Assembly (NCBI GenBank): GCA_945901085.1
Contig: CAMDJV010000005.1
Coordinates: 53,760-117,759, forward strand
Reading direction: 5' to 3'
Length of the DNA stretch: 64,000 nucleotides
Source: Rhodovarius crocodyli
GTDB lineage: Bacteria > Pseudomonadota > Alphaproteobacteria > Acetobacterales > Acetobacteraceae
The first letter of the stretch is position 1, and each line of letters starts with the position of its first letter. Below the pieces are notes generated by a model. That model saw only the letters and a list, made by a program, of their open reading frames with translations. It was not told the DNA's origin and did no database searches. Below are positions 26,082-35,523 of this stretch, one piece after another. Position numbers and translations under genes: made by a program.

Positions 26082-28046
26082 ATGGTGAGCGACATGTTCG
26101 GCGCTGATCCGGCAGCGGCGGAAGAGGGCATTCCTGATCCTCCGGCGCCTGAGGGGCCGGGGCTTTTTGGCCTCGATGAGCCGCCCGCGGCCAAACCAGT
26201 TGCGGCGCCGGCGGTGGAGAAGCCCGCTTATCGGGTGCTGGCGCGGAAATATCGGCCCAGCAATTTCAATGAATTGATCGGCCAGGATGCGCTGGTTCGC
26301 ACCTTGCGCAATGCTTTTGCCACCAATCGCGTGGCGCATGCCTTCATGCTCACCGGGGTGCGCGGCGTGGGCAAGACCACCACCGCGCGCATCATCGCCC
26401 GGGCGCTGAACTGCATTGGGGTGGATGGCCAGGGCGGGCCCACCGCCGAACCCTGCGGGGTTTGCGCCAATTGCGTGGCCATTTTGGCGGACCGGCATCC
26501 GGATGTGATGGAGCTGGACGCCGCCTCGAATAATGGCGTGGATGATGTGCGGGAATTGCGCGAGGCGGTGCGCTATCGCCCGGCCCAGGCCCGCTTCAAG
26601 ATCTATATTCTCGATGAAGTGCATATGCTCTCCAACGCCGCCTTCAACGCCCTGTTGAAGACGCTGGAAGAGCCGCCGCCCGCCGTAAAATTTCTTTTCG
26701 CCACCACTGAATTGCGCAAGGTGCCGCCGACCATTCTCTCGCGCTGCCAGACCTTCCATCTCGCCCGCGTGCCGCAGGAGACGCTGCGGGCGCATTACGG
26801 CCGGATTTGCGGGCTGGAGGGCGTGACGGCCGAGGAGGAGGCGCTGGCGGTCATCGCCCGCGCTGCCGATGGCTCGGTGCGTGATGGGCTGTCGCTGCTG
26901 GATCAGGCGATTGCGCTCAGCGGTGATCATGTGTCGGCCGCCACAGTGCAGGAGATGCTGGGGCTGGCGGACCGGACCTTGGTGCTGGATGCGCTAGAGG
27001 CCGCGCTGGAGGGTGATACCCCTGCCCTGCTCGGCCATCTCGACCGCGCGCATGAGCGCGGCGCCGAGCCTGGGGTCGTGCTCTCCGACATGCTGGATTT
27101 GGTGCATACGCTCACGCGGCTGCATTCGGTGCCGGCGCTGGCGAAAAACCCGGCGCTGCCCGAGCATGAGCGCGGCCGGGGTGCGGCGCTGGCGCAAAAA
27201 CTCTCCATTCCGATTCTGGGGCGCGCCTGGCAGATTCTGCTCAAGGGCGTGCCGGAACTGGCCGATGCGCCGGACCGGCGGGCGGCGCTGGACATGATTT
27301 TGATCCGTCTGGCGCATCTGTCGGACCTGCCGCCGCCGGGCGAATTGGTGCGGCGGTTGAGCCAGGCTGGCGCGGGCGCGGCGCTTGGCCCGGCGCCCGG
27401 CGGGGGTGGCGGGCCAGCGCTGCGGGCCATGGCTGGGGGTGGGGCTGCGGTCGCCGTGGCTGCGCCCGCCCCGGTTGCCGCCGCTGCCATGCCCACCACC
27501 TGGCAGGAGGTGGTGGCGCTGGCTGCCGCCACCGACCCGATGCTGCATGCGCAATTGCTGCATGATGTTCACCCTGTCAGCCTCGCGCCCGGGCGCATCG
27601 AGATTCGCCCCACCGCCCGCGCGCCGCGCGACCTGGCGGGCAAGCTCTCGCTGATGCTGGAGAAGACCACCGCCGCGCGCTGGATGGTGGGTATTTCGCG
27701 CGAGGCGGGGGCGCCCACCCTGTCCGACCAGGGCCGCGCCGCGGCGGCGGATCGGCTGGCCGAGGCGCGCAACCACCCGCTTGTGCAGGCCATTCTGGAG
27801 GCCTTTCCAGGCGCGCAGTTGCAGGAGGTGCGTGACGCGGCCGCCGATGATTATGGCCTCTCCCGCCCCGCCATGCTGGCGCCCGAACCGCAATCCATGC
27901 CGGAATTTGCCCCACCCGAGGCGGAGCCGGGGTCCCATAATATGGCGGAGCCGGGGTCCCATAATATGGCGGAGCCGAGTTCCTATGATATGGCGGAGCC
28001 GGCGTTTTACCCCACCGATGACGATGAAGCTCCCTTGGAGGATTGA
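26082..28046 (+). CDS. dnaX: DNA polymerase III subunits gamma/tau
   Basis: A 654-residue clamp-loader ATPase. Residues 1-50 are a Pro-rich extension; the AAA+ core starts with [26 protein letters not shown], Walker [14 protein letters not shown], a Cys-rich zinc module (CGVCANC), [22 protein letters not shown] and SRCQTFHL sensor region. The C-terminal tau part is Ala/Pro-rich and ends in an acidic tail with a three- to four-fold [12 protein letters not shown] repeat (27918-28001). The start at 26082 has GAGGGGGCTGAG upstream; a longer reading would run through the SRP RNA. I do not see a convincing slippery site for gamma production. ybaB overlaps its stop. Confidence 0.95.
   Translation: MVSDMFGADPAAAEEGIPDPPAPEGPGLFGLDEPPAAKPVAAPAVEKPAYRVLARKYRPSNFNELIGQDALVRTLRNAFATNRVAHAFMLTGVRGVGKTTTARIIARALNCIGVDGQGGPTAEPCGVCANCVAILADRHPDVMELDAASNNGVDDVRELREAVRYRPAQARFKIYILDEVHMLSNAAFNALLKTLEEPPPAVKFLFATTELRKVPPTILSRCQTFHLARVPQETLRAHYGRICGLEGVTAEEEALAVIARAADGSVRDGLSLLDQAIALSGDHVSAATVQEMLGLADRTLVLDALEAALEGDTPALLGHLDRAHERGAEPGVVLSDMLDLVHTLTRLHSVPALAKNPALPEHERGRGAALAQKLSIPILGRAWQILLKGVPELADAPDRRAALDMILIRLAHLSDLPPPGELVRRLSQAGAGAALGPAPGGGGGPALRAMAGGGAAVAVAAPAPVAAAAMPTTWQEVVALAAATDPMLHAQLLHDVHPVSLAPGRIEIRPTARAPRDLAGKLSLMLEKTTAARWMVGISREAGAPTLSDQGRAAAADRLAEARNHPLVQAILEAFPGAQLQEVRDAAADDYGLSRPAMLAPEPQSMPEFAPPEAEPGSHNMAEPGSHNMAEPSSYDMAEPAFYPTDDDEAPLED
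27918..28001 (+). repeat. 24-bp tandem repeat in the dnaX 3' end
   Basis: Three to four copies of a 24-bp unit, in frame, encoding the octapeptide MAEPGSHN; the first two complete copies are identical, later ones diverge ([16 protein letters not shown]). It lies in the acidic, presumably disordered tail of tau just before the TGA. Copy number is likely to vary between strains by slippage. Confidence 0.9.
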
Positions 28047-28381
28047 TGAAAAATCTTGGCAATATGCTGAAATCAGCCCAGCAGATGCAGACCAAAATGG
28101 CGGAAATGCAGGCGCGCATGGAGGCCATGGAGGTTGATGGCCAGGCTGGCGCCGGCATGGTGCGGGTCAAGCTTTCCGGCAAGGGCGAACTCAAGCGGGT
28201 GGTCATCGACCCCAGCCTGATGCTGGCCGAGGAGCGTGAGGTGCTGGAGGATTTGCTGGTGGCCGCCCATGCCGATGCCAAGCAGAAGGTGGAGGCCGTG
28301 GCGGCCGAGGAAATGCAGAAGGCCACCGCTGGGCTGAATATTCCGGGCGGCCTGCCTGGTGGCTTCAAACTGCCGTTTTGA
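28046..28381 (+). CDS. ybaB: YbaB/EbfC nucleoid-associated protein
   Basis: A 111-residue DNA-binding protein. The N-terminal helix [32 protein letters not shown] and the following [22 protein letters not shown] beta segment are the family signature. It dimerises like a tweezer and binds DNA; the gene sits between dnaX and recR in most bacteria. The ATG overlaps the dnaX stop (TGATG), giving translational coupling. Confidence 0.95.
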   Translation: MKNLGNMLKSAQQMQTKMAEMQARMEAMEVDGQAGAGMVRVKLSGKGELKRVVIDPSLMLAEEREVLEDLLVAAHADAKQKVEAVAAEEMQKATAGLNIPGGLPGGFKLPF

Positions 28382-28412
28382 GCATGCGGGGCTTGGCTGA
28401 GCGGGCAGCAAG

Positions 28413-29006
28413 GTGAGGCACGACCCGGTTGAGCACCTGATCGGGCTGCTCGCCAAATTGCCGGGGCTGGGGCGGCGTAGCGCGCGGCGCGCCGTGCTGC
28501 GCATGCTGGGCGAGCCGCATAGCCGCATGCTGCCGCTGGCCGATGCGCTGCGCGCGGCGGCGGAGGCAGTGCGGCCCTGTGCGCGTTGCGGCAATCTGGA
28601 CAGTCAATCGCCCTGCCGCATTTGCTCCGACCCGGCGCGGGACCAGGCGAGTATTTGCGTGGTGGAGGGCGTGGCCGAGTTGTGGGCGCTGGAGCGGGCG
28701 CATGCGCATCATGGGCTGTATCACGTGCTGGGCGGCACGCTCTCGGCGCTGGGGGGGGTGCGGCCGGAGGATCTGTCCATTCAGCCGCTGATCGCGCGGG
28801 TGGCGGAGGGGGGCGTGGCGGAGGTGATACTGGCCCTGCCGGCGACGGTGGATGGCGCTGCCACTGGGCATGTGCTGGCCGAGCGGCTGGCGGCCTCGGG
28901 CATTCGGGTGACGCGGCTGGCGCAGGGTGTGCCGATGGGGGGCGCGCTGGATGTGCTGGATGATGGCACGTTGGCGGCGGCGCTGAAGGCGCGGCGGTTG
29001 GTTTAG
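28413..29006 (+). CDS. recR: Recombination mediator protein RecR
   Basis: A 197-residue protein acting with RecF/RecO to load RecA on gapped DNA. Helix-hairpin-helix LLAKLPGLGRRSARRAVLRML at the start, the four-Cys zinc finger CARCGNLDSQSPCRICSD, and the Toprim domain (SICVVEGVAELWALE ... YHVLGGTLSALGGVRPEDLSI). Start is a GTG at 28413, 31 bp after ybaB, with AGCAAG upstream; no ATG gives the HhH motif. Downstream lies a family A repeat copy. Confidence 0.95.
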   Translation: MRHDPVEHLIGLLAKLPGLGRRSARRAVLRMLGEPHSRMLPLADALRAAAEAVRPCARCGNLDSQSPCRICSDPARDQASICVVEGVAELWALERAHAHHGLYHVLGGTLSALGGVRPEDLSIQPLIARVAEGGVAEVILALPATVDGAATGHVLAERLAASGIRVTRLAQGVPMGGALDVLDDGTLAAALKARRLV

Positions 29007-29026
29007 CAGGCGGCGTGTTTGCGGAG

Positions 29027-29212
29027 GAGAAGAGCGAAAGGGCTTTGCCCTCTCGCGCTCACCCACCAGGGTCGACATGTATGTCGACGATTTTCCTGGA
29101 CCTTTGAATAATTTTTAACTTCAATAATCTAACGAAGGTGGAGGAAACTGGGCGACATACATGTCGACCCTCCTGGCGTGCTCGAGGGGCAAAGCCCCTC
29201 GATCTTGTTTTC
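29027..29212 (+). repeat. Family A dispersed hairpin repeat, copy A2
   Basis: The clearest copy. The 5' arm runs from GAGCGAAAGGGCTTTGCCCT through GTCGACATGTATGTCGAC (itself an 8-bp palindrome) to TTTTCCTGGACCTTTG; the centre is AT-rich (AATAATTTTTAACTTCAATA); the 3' arm runs AACGAAGGTGGAGGAAACT, CGACATACATGTCGACCCTCC to GAGGGGCAAAGCCCCTCGATC. The arms are imperfect reverse complements over about 75 bp, so the element can form one long hairpin. It lies between recR and the luciferase-like gene. The remainder of the gene-free stretch to 29368 shows no other recognisable feature. Confidence 0.9.
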
Positions 29213-29368
29213 CCTCACTCTTCGTTTCCACCAAGGTGGAGCCTGGGAGATGAAACTACCCACCACTCAAACGACGCCGCCCTGCCCAGCGAGGCTGGCG
29301 ACCGCCCCTTTGGCCCTCGGTCCGCGCGCTCTCTGGACGCCGCCCCTGCTCGGGAGAATGATCGGGGC

Positions 29369-30412
29369 ATGGACAATACCCCTCCCCGTTTTGGCATTTG
29401 GGCCTTGGTGCATGGCAGCCGGGCCGCCCGGCAGGATCCGGAGGAGCCGTTTGATGCTTCCTGGGCGCGCAACCGGGCGTTGGTGCTGGAGGCCGAGGCG
29501 TTGGGTTTTGACAGCACGCTGGTGGCGCAACACACCTTCAACCCGCTCAACCCGGCCAATGGCGAGTTGGAGGCCTGGACTGGTTCGGCGGCGCTGGCGG
29601 CGCTGACCAGCCGGATTGAGATCATCGCCGCCATCAAGCCGCTGCTCTACAATCCGGTGGTGCTGGCGAAGATGGCCTTGCAGATTGAGGAGATCAGCGG
29701 CGGGCGATTTGCCATCAACCTGGTCAATGCCTGGAACAAGGCGGAGATGGACAAGGCCGGCCTGCCCTTCCCGGCGCATGATGACCGCTACACGCTGGGC
29801 GATGAATGGCTGTCGATTGTCGCGCCGCTGATGCGCGGCGAGACGGTGCATCATAAGGGCCAGCATTTCACCGTCGATGGCGCGAGACTGGTGCCCGGGG
29901 CGGCGACCCGGGCGCGGCCGCGGATTTACATCGGCGGCGAATCGCAGCCGGCGCGGGCGCTGGCGGCGGCGCAGGGCGATGTCTGGTTCATCAATGGCCA
30001 GCCGATTGAGGATGTGAAGGCGCTGATTGCCGATGTCGCCGCCCGGCCGCGGCGCGATGCGGCTTTGCGCTATGGGCTTTCCGCCTTTGTCATCGCCCGC
30101 AAGACCGAGGAGGAGGCCCAGGCGGCCTATGACCGGCTGGCCCGGCTTGCGGCGCTGGATGCGCCGATGGTGGCGCAGCAAGCCGTCCATACCGACCCCA
30201 ATGTGGTGATGAAGCACACCATGGCGAAGAGCGACCGGCTGGGCACCAATGGCGGCACCGCAGCCGGGTTGGTGGGCACCTATGCCCAGGTGGCGGAGCG
30301 GATGAAGCGGTTTCATGCGGCCGGAATTGAGACCTTCATGCTGCAATATCAGCCCTTTGAGGCTGAGATGCGCCGCTTCGCTGCTGAGGTGATGCCGCTG
30401 GTGCGGCGTTAG
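29369..30412 (+). CDS. Luciferase-like FMN-dependent monooxygenase (SsuD/SfnG type)
   Basis: A 347-residue TIM-barrel flavin monooxygenase. The sequence FGIWALVHGSRAA near the start, ALGFDSTLVAQHTFNP, the segment SRIEIIAAIKPLLYNPVVLAKMALQIEEISGGRFAINLVNAW and the repeated DDRYTLGDEWLSIVAPL are typical of the alkanesulfonate / dimethylsulfone monooxygenase branch, which uses reduced FMN and O2 to release sulfite. The substrate is inferred only from the family. The start is the ATG at 29369; the in-frame upstream extension runs into the family A repeat and is not coding. Its TAG stop is completed by the first bases of repeat B1. Confidence 0.83.
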   Translation: MDNTPPRFGIWALVHGSRAARQDPEEPFDASWARNRALVLEAEALGFDSTLVAQHTFNPLNPANGELEAWTGSAALAALTSRIEIIAAIKPLLYNPVVLAKMALQIEEISGGRFAINLVNAWNKAEMDKAGLPFPAHDDRYTLGDEWLSIVAPLMRGETVHHKGQHFTVDGARLVPGAATRARPRIYIGGESQPARALAAAQGDVWFINGQPIEDVKALIADVAARPRRDAALRYGLSAFVIARKTEEEAQAAYDRLARLAALDAPMVAQQAVHTDPNVVMKHTMAKSDRLGTNGGTAAGLVGTYAQVAERMKRFHAAGIETFMLQYQPFEAEMRRFAAEVMPLVRR

Positions 30413-30514
30413 AGCATCATCCGCTCAAACGGAATCGTTTGGGCGGATAAAGATGCTCGACAAACAAAAGGTTAGAGCCTGTGCAGTGAGCCAAGGCGAA
30501 CGGAACAGGCGCTA
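30411..30514 (+). repeat. Family B dispersed two-hairpin repeat, copy B1
   Basis: About 104 bp filling the whole gap between two convergent genes. First hairpin: ATCCGCTCAAACG paired with CGTTTGGGCGGAT; second: AGAGCCTGT paired with ACAGGCGCT after a GCAGTGAGCCAAGGCGAACGG loop. The first bases give the AG of the TAG stop of the luciferase-like gene, and the last bases (CTAG) give the stop of the CMD gene on the other strand. Likely a bidirectional terminator, by position and structure. Confidence 0.85.
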
Positions 30515-31066
30515 GACCGCGAAGGGCACGCCGTCATCGGGCAGTGGCACCTGGGCGACATTGAGCGTCATCGCCACCGCCACGTAATAGCCGCAGGTGG
30601 CGGTGAGTTCGGTGACGCCGGCCTCGCCGAAAATGGCGCGGACGGCGGCGAAGCGCGGCTCGGTCACGCCGCGCTCGGCGTGCAATTCGGTGCAGAATTC
30701 CCAGATGGCGGTCTCGGCGGCATCCATGCCGGTGGGGCGCTGCCTATCGGCCACGGCCTGGAGAATGGCGGTGGCCAGGCCCTCTTGCTTCGCCAGGATG
30801 GCGTGGGCGTACCATTCATAGGCGGCGTTCCATTCGCGCGCGGTGATGCAGATGGCGAATTCCACCAGCTTCTGCGGCAGCGCCGCCTCATAGCGGATAT
30901 AGGCGCCGACTTTCTGCATGCGGTCGGCCAATTCGGGCACGCGCAGCCACATGTTGAAGGGGCCGCGGGCGCCATTGCCGCCGCGGGTGCCGGCGATGCT
31001 CTCGACGATGCGGGCCTGTTCGGGGGTCATGCTCTGTGGGGTGAGCATGGGGAAGCGTTCGGACAT
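30512..31066 (-). CDS. Carboxymuconolactone decarboxylase-family protein
   Basis: A 184-residue all-helical protein of the CMD/AhpD superfamily. The core helix pair LPQKLVEFAICITAREWNAAYEWYAHAILAKQEGL has the family pattern with the conserved Glu and His, but not the redox CxxC of peroxidase-type AhpD, so a thiol-peroxidase role is unlikely. Function otherwise unknown; relatives include gamma-carboxymuconolactone decarboxylase. The ATG at 31066 begins MSERFPMLTPQSMTPEQARI. It is preceded by acyP on the same strand with 14 bp between. The stop codon lies within repeat B1. Confidence 0.8.
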   Translation of the reverse strand: MSERFPMLTPQSMTPEQARIVESIAGTRGGNGARGPFNMWLRVPELADRMQKVGAYIRYEAALPQKLVEFAICITAREWNAAYEWYAHAILAKQEGLATAILQAVADRQRPTGMDAAETAIWEFCTELHAERGVTEPRFAAVRAIFGEAGVTELTATCGYYVAVAMTLNVAQVPLPDDGVPFAV

Positions 31067-31080
31067 GGGGTGTTGTTTCC

Positions 31081-31356
31081 TCAGATGCTGGGCCGCCGGA
31101 TGAAACCGGGCTCTTCCGGCGGTTCGCAGAAATTCTCCTCGATATCGCTCACCTGGGCCAGGGGTGGGCCGCGCCGGGCGAGCAAAAGCACGGCGGCGAT
31201 CGCCGGTTCCTCGCCGGCCAGCACCGCTTCAACCCGGCCATCGGCGCGGTTGCGCACCCAGCCGGTGAGGTGATGCGCCCGCGCCGTCTCGACCAGCCAT
31301 TCGCGGAAGCCCACGCCCTGCACCCGCCCGGCGATGAGCAGATGCCGGGCCTTCAT
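31081..31356 (-). CDS. acyP: Acylphosphatase
   Basis: A 91-residue small enzyme that hydrolyses acyl phosphates. The signature GRVQGVGFREW carries the phosphate-binding loop and the catalytic Arg; the second motif GWVRNRADGRVEAVLAG carries the catalytic Asn. Length fits. The ATG overlaps the ATP12 stop by four bases, so it is co-translated with the upstream chaperone gene. Confidence 0.93.
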   Translation of the reverse strand: MKARHLLIAGRVQGVGFREWLVETARAHHLTGWVRNRADGRVEAVLAGEEPAIAAVLLLARRGPPLAQVSDIEENFCEPPEEPGFIRRPSI

Positions 31357-32063
31357 GCCGCGATGCGCGCCAGATGCAGCATGCGTTCGGCCAGGGTGAT
31401 CTCGGCTGCGATGAGCCGGCGGCGCTTTTGCGCCTCCTCATCCACGCCCCAGAATTCCTCCTGGAAGGTTTCATCGACCAGCGAGATGCGAAAGGCCTCG
31501 GCGGCGTCGAGCTCGCCGCGGACAAAGGCCAGGCCCAGCACCAGGCTGCCCAGGGGCGGCACGACATTGCCCAAGGCGGTGAGGGCGAAGGCATCGCATG
31601 CCGCCACCGCCCGGCGCAGGGCGAGGCGTGAGGCCTCGGGCTGGGTGATGTGGATGATGCCGTGGCTGAGCAGCAGGGGGGCGGCCAATTCGCGGGCGCT
31701 CCATTCCAGCCAGGGGTCCCATTCCAGCGCCTCGATGGCGGCGAGGCGCGGGTCCTCCGAGCGATAGCATAAGAGGTCTGAGGCGGCGTATTGGGCGATG
31801 CCCTCGACCATGGGGGCTGGGTCGGGCGCCACTTTTTCCTGCGCGGTGCCGACGAGACGGGTGAGGGGGATATCCTCGGGGCGGAAGTCTCGGCCCTTGG
31901 CGCCGCCGGCGGCCTGCCATTCGGCGGCCAGCGCCTGGGCCAGGGCATGGCCCTCCACCCGCAACGCGCCGCCGCCGGGCAGCCGCACCGGGCGGCCATC
32001 CAGCAGCACGGCCAAGCCGCCCACGGCCGGCTCAACCCGGGCCTCGTCCCAAAATCGCTTCAT
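31353..32063 (-). CDS. ATP12-family F1-ATPase assembly chaperone
   Basis: A 236-residue protein with the ATP12 layout: RFWDEARVEPAVGGLAVLLDGRPVRLPGG at the start, LAQALAAEWQAAGG, IPLTRLVGTAQEKV, then SDLLCYRSEDPRLAAIEALEWDPWLEW and an all-helical C-terminus with ETFQEEFWGVDEEAQKRRR. In mitochondria ATP12 assists assembly of the alpha subunit of F1; alphaproteobacteria are the source of that family. Its ATG overlaps the AsmA gene stop by four bases. Confidence 0.92.
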   Translation of the reverse strand: MKRFWDEARVEPAVGGLAVLLDGRPVRLPGGGALRVEGHALAQALAAEWQAAGGAKGRDFRPEDIPLTRLVGTAQEKVAPDPAPMVEGIAQYAASDLLCYRSEDPRLAAIEALEWDPWLEWSARELAAPLLLSHGIIHITQPEASRLALRRAVAACDAFALTALGNVVPPLGSLVLGLAFVRGELDAAEAFRISLVDETFQEEFWGVDEEAQKRRRLIAAEITLAERMLHLARIAA

Positions 32064-34480
32064 CGTGCCAGCACTCCGCGCAGCAAATCATTCAGGTTGG
32101 GCCGAGGCGCTTGGCCTGGCTGGTCATGGGGGGCGAGCGAGGTGGGGATGGGGCCGGAGCGGCCGGCGCGGGCCATGCCCAGCGCCGGGCCGCATTCGAG
32201 GGTGATGGGGCCGCCACTGCCGCCGCCATTGCCCATGATCTGGCTGAGGCCCTGGCCGATCAGGCCCATGCCCTCGAAGCTTGGGGTGCTGAGCATGCCG
32301 GTCACCGGCACTGGCGCGCGCACCCGCAGCCCTGCCGTGCCGGGAATGGGGATGCGCAGATCGGTGTTCAGCCGCAGGGCCAGGGTTTCGTCGCGCAGGC
32401 TGATCTGGCCCTGGCCATTGATCCGCCCCAGGCTGCCATCGGCATAGAGCGCCCTCGCCTGGGCGATGCCGGCCACCACATCGAAGCGGCCGGCGAGGCA
32501 GGCAATGGCGATTTCGCCCGCCCCCCCCTGGCCGCCGCGCGGCAGCAGGGCGCCCAGCAGCCGCTGCGGCATCTGGCCATCGGTGAGGGCAAAGCCGATA
32601 TGTCCCACCGAGGAGGCTGCCCAGGCCTGGGTATCGGCGCCCTGGCCGCGCAGATCGAGATCGATCTCGCCCCGGCCGGTAAAGGGCGACGTGAGGCCGA
32701 AGACCGCCAGGAAGGCGGCGCTGTCCAGCGCATCACCGCGCAGGGAAAGCTGCATTTGCGGCAAGGGCTGGGCGCCATCGGCGGCGGCGCGCAGGGTCAG
32801 GCGGCCGCCTGGCAGGGTGAGCGCCAGGGGGTCGAGCCGGGCACGGCCATCGGCCAGCATGGCATGGCCATGGACATCCAGCAGATCGAGGCCCTCCAGG
32901 CGCAGCCGCGCGATGGTGAGGTGCAAATCCGCCGCGGCCAGGGCAAGCCAGGAGAAATTGAGTGGCAGTTTTGGGATCAGCCGGGTCTCGGCGCGGGACG
33001 CTGGGGGTGCAGGCCGGGGGGTATTCGGGGTGGTAGTAGGGGGGAGATTCGGGGCGGGCGCGGCGAGGGCGGCGCGGATGGCGTCAAGGTCCAGCCGTTC
33101 CAGCGTGAGCGCGCCTTCCAGCCGCGGCAGCGGGTTGCGGCCCAGGCGCAGCGTGCCGCCGCCGGCCAGCAGCGGGCCTTGGGCGGCGATGTCGCGCAGC
33201 TCCAGCCCATCGGCGAAGAAGCCGCCACGCTCGGACAGCATGGCATTGAGGCTGCCCAGCCCGGGCTTGTTGAGGCTGAGCGCCAGCCTCGCGCCGGTGC
33301 CGGCAAGCGGCTGCGCCACCTCGCCGCGCAGCGTGGCGGCGGCACCCAAATGGCCGATGGTCAGCGCCATCGGCAAGGCACCGCCCTGCAGCGCGCCTGC
33401 CAGCGGGCCGATCTGGCCATCGAGGGTGAAGGCTTCGCCGCCGCGCTCGCCGCGCAGGGAAAGCTGCGCCGGCTGGTCGGCGGCGGGGATATGCAGCCGG
33501 GCCTGGCTGAGTGCCAGCATCGGCGGCAGGCGGGTCGGGCCCAAGGTGAGGGTCAGATCCTCGGCGCGGGGGGGCTGGCCGGTGCCATCGCCCACCAGCC
33601 GGCCGCGCAGGCTGATGGCGCCAAGCCGTGGCCATGGCTGGCGCAGCAGGGTGGCGAGGGCAGCAGGGTCGGGCAGGTTGGCGGTGATGTCGAAATGATA
33701 GGCGGAGAGGCCGCGCGGCTCGCGCATCTCGCCCTCGGCCTGGATTTGGCCCCCGGCCAATTCGGCCCGCAGACGCAGCGGCCAGGCGGGGCCGGGGGCG
33801 CCCAGCAGCCGCGCCAGCGGGCCGGCCTGGGCATCGAAGGTGACGGGAAGCGCGCCCCAGCGCAGCGCGCCATTGAGGGTGAGGTTGCCATGGCCGGTGG
33901 CATCGATCCGGGCGATGGCCACACCGCCCTCGGGCGCGGAGGGGAAGCGCAGCCTGGCATCGCGAATGGCGATGATGCCGATTTCGGGCAGCGGGTCATC
34001 ACGCCGTTGGGCGGCTTGGGTGGTGGCGCTGGCCTCGGGCGAGGCGGGGCGGCGGAATTGCCAGTTTGGCACGCCATCCACTGTCTCCAGCAGGATATCG
34101 GGCGCCTGCAGTTCCAATCGGCGCAGCATGATGCGGCCGGTGAGCAGCGGCAGCAATTCGACCACCACCGCCACCTCGGCCACCCGCAGCATATCGGCCC
34201 GGCTGCCGCCGGGGAGGTTGGCGAGGGTGACATCGCGCAGGGTCACGCCCGGCGTCAGGCCCAGCGAGAGGCGCATGCTGCCAAACCCCGCACTGCGCCC
34301 AGTGGCGCGCTCCAGGGCGGCGATGATGGGCGGGCGAAAGCGCTCCGCATCCAGCAGGGCGAGGGTGATGGCGCCACCGGCCAGCAGCAGTATGGCGAGG
34401 CTGGCGGCGGCCCAGCGGGCAGAGGCCCTGGGACGCCATGTGCTCCAGAACAGGCGAATGGCTTCTAGCCGCGAAGCCAT
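32060..34480 (-). CDS. AsmA-family envelope protein
   Basis: An 806-residue inner-membrane-anchored periplasmic protein. One transmembrane helix near residues 25-45 (AASLAILLLAGGAITLALL) is followed by a long beta-rich domain of the AsmA/TamB-like kind, with the family segment RSAGFGSMRLSLGLTPGVTLRDVTLANLPGG near residue 60 and an AsmA C-terminal region with LDLRGQGADTQAWAASSVGHIGFALTDG. AsmA-like proteins are believed to bridge the membranes and help move phospholipids. It overlaps the pseudouridine synthase gene by 16 bp at its start and the ATP12 gene by 4 bp at its end. Confidence 0.88.
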   Translation of the reverse strand: MASRLEAIRLFWSTWRPRASARWAAASLAILLLAGGAITLALLDAERFRPPIIAALERATGRSAGFGSMRLSLGLTPGVTLRDVTLANLPGGSRADMLRVAEVAVVVELLPLLTGRIMLRRLELQAPDILLETVDGVPNWQFRRPASPEASATTQAAQRRDDPLPEIGIIAIRDARLRFPSAPEGGVAIARIDATGHGNLTLNGALRWGALPVTFDAQAGPLARLLGAPGPAWPLRLRAELAGGQIQAEGEMREPRGLSAYHFDITANLPDPAALATLLRQPWPRLGAISLRGRLVGDGTGQPPRAEDLTLTLGPTRLPPMLALSQARLHIPAADQPAQLSLRGERGGEAFTLDGQIGPLAGALQGGALPMALTIGHLGAAATLRGEVAQPLAGTGARLALSLNKPGLGSLNAMLSERGGFFADGLELRDIAAQGPLLAGGGTLRLGRNPLPRLEGALTLERLDLDAIRAALAAPAPNLPPTTTPNTPRPAPPASRAETRLIPKLPLNFSWLALAAADLHLTIARLRLEGLDLLDVHGHAMLADGRARLDPLALTLPGGRLTLRAAADGAQPLPQMQLSLRGDALDSAAFLAVFGLTSPFTGRGEIDLDLRGQGADTQAWAASSVGHIGFALTDGQMPQRLLGALLPRGGQGGAGEIAIACLAGRFDVVAGIAQARALYADGSLGRINGQGQISLRDETLALRLNTDLRIPIPGTAGLRVRAPVPVTGMLSTPSFEGMGLIGQGLSQIMGNGGGSGGPITLECGPALGMARAGRSGPIPTSLAPHDQPGQAPRPNLNDLLRGVLAR

Positions 34481-35430
34481 CGTGCCCTCGCCGGTTTGGG
34501 GTTGTTGAAGCCGAAATATTTGAAGGTTTCCAGCATATGCGGCGATATCGGTGCTGCGGCTTCCAGCATGCCGCCGGCCGGGTGGGGGATGGCGAGCGCC
34601 CTGGCATGCAGGTGCAATTCCTTGGCCAGCCCATCCATATGCGCGCGCTCGCCGCCATATTTGCCATCGCCCAGGATGGGGCAGCGCAGCGCCTCGGCGG
34701 CATGGACGCGCAGCTGGTGGGTGCGGCCGGTGAGCGGGCGCATTTCCATCAGGGCGGCGCGGCGGTTCACCCGCTCCAGCGTGTCGTAATCGGTGATGGC
34801 GCGCTGGCCCTCGGGGGCGAAGCCGGTGCGCTCACCGCGCGGCCCGGGCACGCGGGCGAGGGGCATATCCACCCTCCCGCCAGCCGGCTCAGGCTCGCCC
34901 ACCACCACGGCCCAATAGGTTTTTTTCGCATCGCGTGTGCGGAAGGCGGCGGCGAGGGCGGCGGTGGCGGCCGGGGTGCGGCCGAGGATGAGCACGCCCG
35001 AAGTGTCACGATCCAGCCGATGCACCAGGCGGGGGCGGTCCTCCTCGCCGAAGCGCAGCGCGTCCAGCATGCCATCCAGATGGCGGACGATGCCCGGGCC
35101 GCCCTGCACGGCCAGGCCATGCGGCTTGTCGAGCACGATCACATGATCGTCGCGGTAGAGCACCATGGCGGCGAGTTCGGCGGCGTCCTTCTCATCGGGC
35201 TCGCGCACGGCGATGGGGGGGGGCGCGCTGGGCATGGGGGGGACGCGGATTTCCTGCCCCTCATTCACCCGCGTGGCGGCTTCGGCGCGCTTGCCATCGA
35301 CACGGATTTGCCCGCTGCGCAGCATTTTTTGCAGCGCGCCCTGGGTGAGAGTGGGGTAGTGCCGCTTGAACCAGCGGTCGAGCCGTGCGCCGGCATCGCC
35401 GGGTTTGACGGGAATGGTGAGGACAGTCAT
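34465..35430 (-). CDS. rluC: Large-subunit rRNA pseudouridine synthase, RluC/RluD type
   Basis: A 321-residue enzyme that isomerises uridine in 23S rRNA. N-terminal S4-like RNA-binding domain (GDAGARLDRWFKRHYPTLTQGALQKMLRSGQIRVDGKR), then the RluA-family catalytic domain with the motif LVHRLDRDTSGVLILGRT containing the catalytic Asp, and GRTHQLRVHAAEALRCPILGD later. The subtype (RluC, most probably site 955/2504/2580 specificity) is inferred. The ATG at 35430 begins MTVLTIPVKPGD; the longer reading to 36333 crosses the opposite-strand Bug gene and is false. First gene of the rlu-asmA-atp12-acyP-CMD run. Confidence 0.9.
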   Translation of the reverse strand: MTVLTIPVKPGDAGARLDRWFKRHYPTLTQGALQKMLRSGQIRVDGKRAEAATRVNEGQEIRVPPMPSAPPPIAVREPDEKDAAELAAMVLYRDDHVIVLDKPHGLAVQGGPGIVRHLDGMLDALRFGEEDRPRLVHRLDRDTSGVLILGRTPAATAALAAAFRTRDAKKTYWAVVVGEPEPAGGRVDMPLARVPGPRGERTGFAPEGQRAITDYDTLERVNRRAALMEMRPLTGRTHQLRVHAAEALRCPILGDGKYGGERAHMDGLAKELHLHARALAIPHPAGGMLEAAAPISPHMLETFKYFGFNNPKPARARWLRG

Positions 35431-35523
35431 CGGCGCTCTATAGGACAGGACACCGCGAAAGGCACGCGAAGCTTGCTCCGGCGCGGTATTGCCAGCAGTC
35501 TCCTCACCTGGAGGACCGCCCAA

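Noticed and set aside
28365..29078. Minus-strand frame beginning MSTLVGERERAKPF, also seen at 44719-45054
   Set aside because: The shared beginning is produced by family A repeat DNA; the remainder is antisense to recR and to the glycosyltransferase.
29138..29368. Upstream extension of the luciferase-like gene beginning MEETGRHTCRPSW
   Set aside because: The same peptide start recurs at 45114 and comes from the family A repeat, not from protein conservation. The family N-terminus begins at 29369.
32111..34468. A 785-codon open frame antisense to the AsmA gene
   Set aside because: It mirrors the AsmA gene in a GC-rich genome, has no recognisable domain and no start context. AsmA on the other strand is clearly real.
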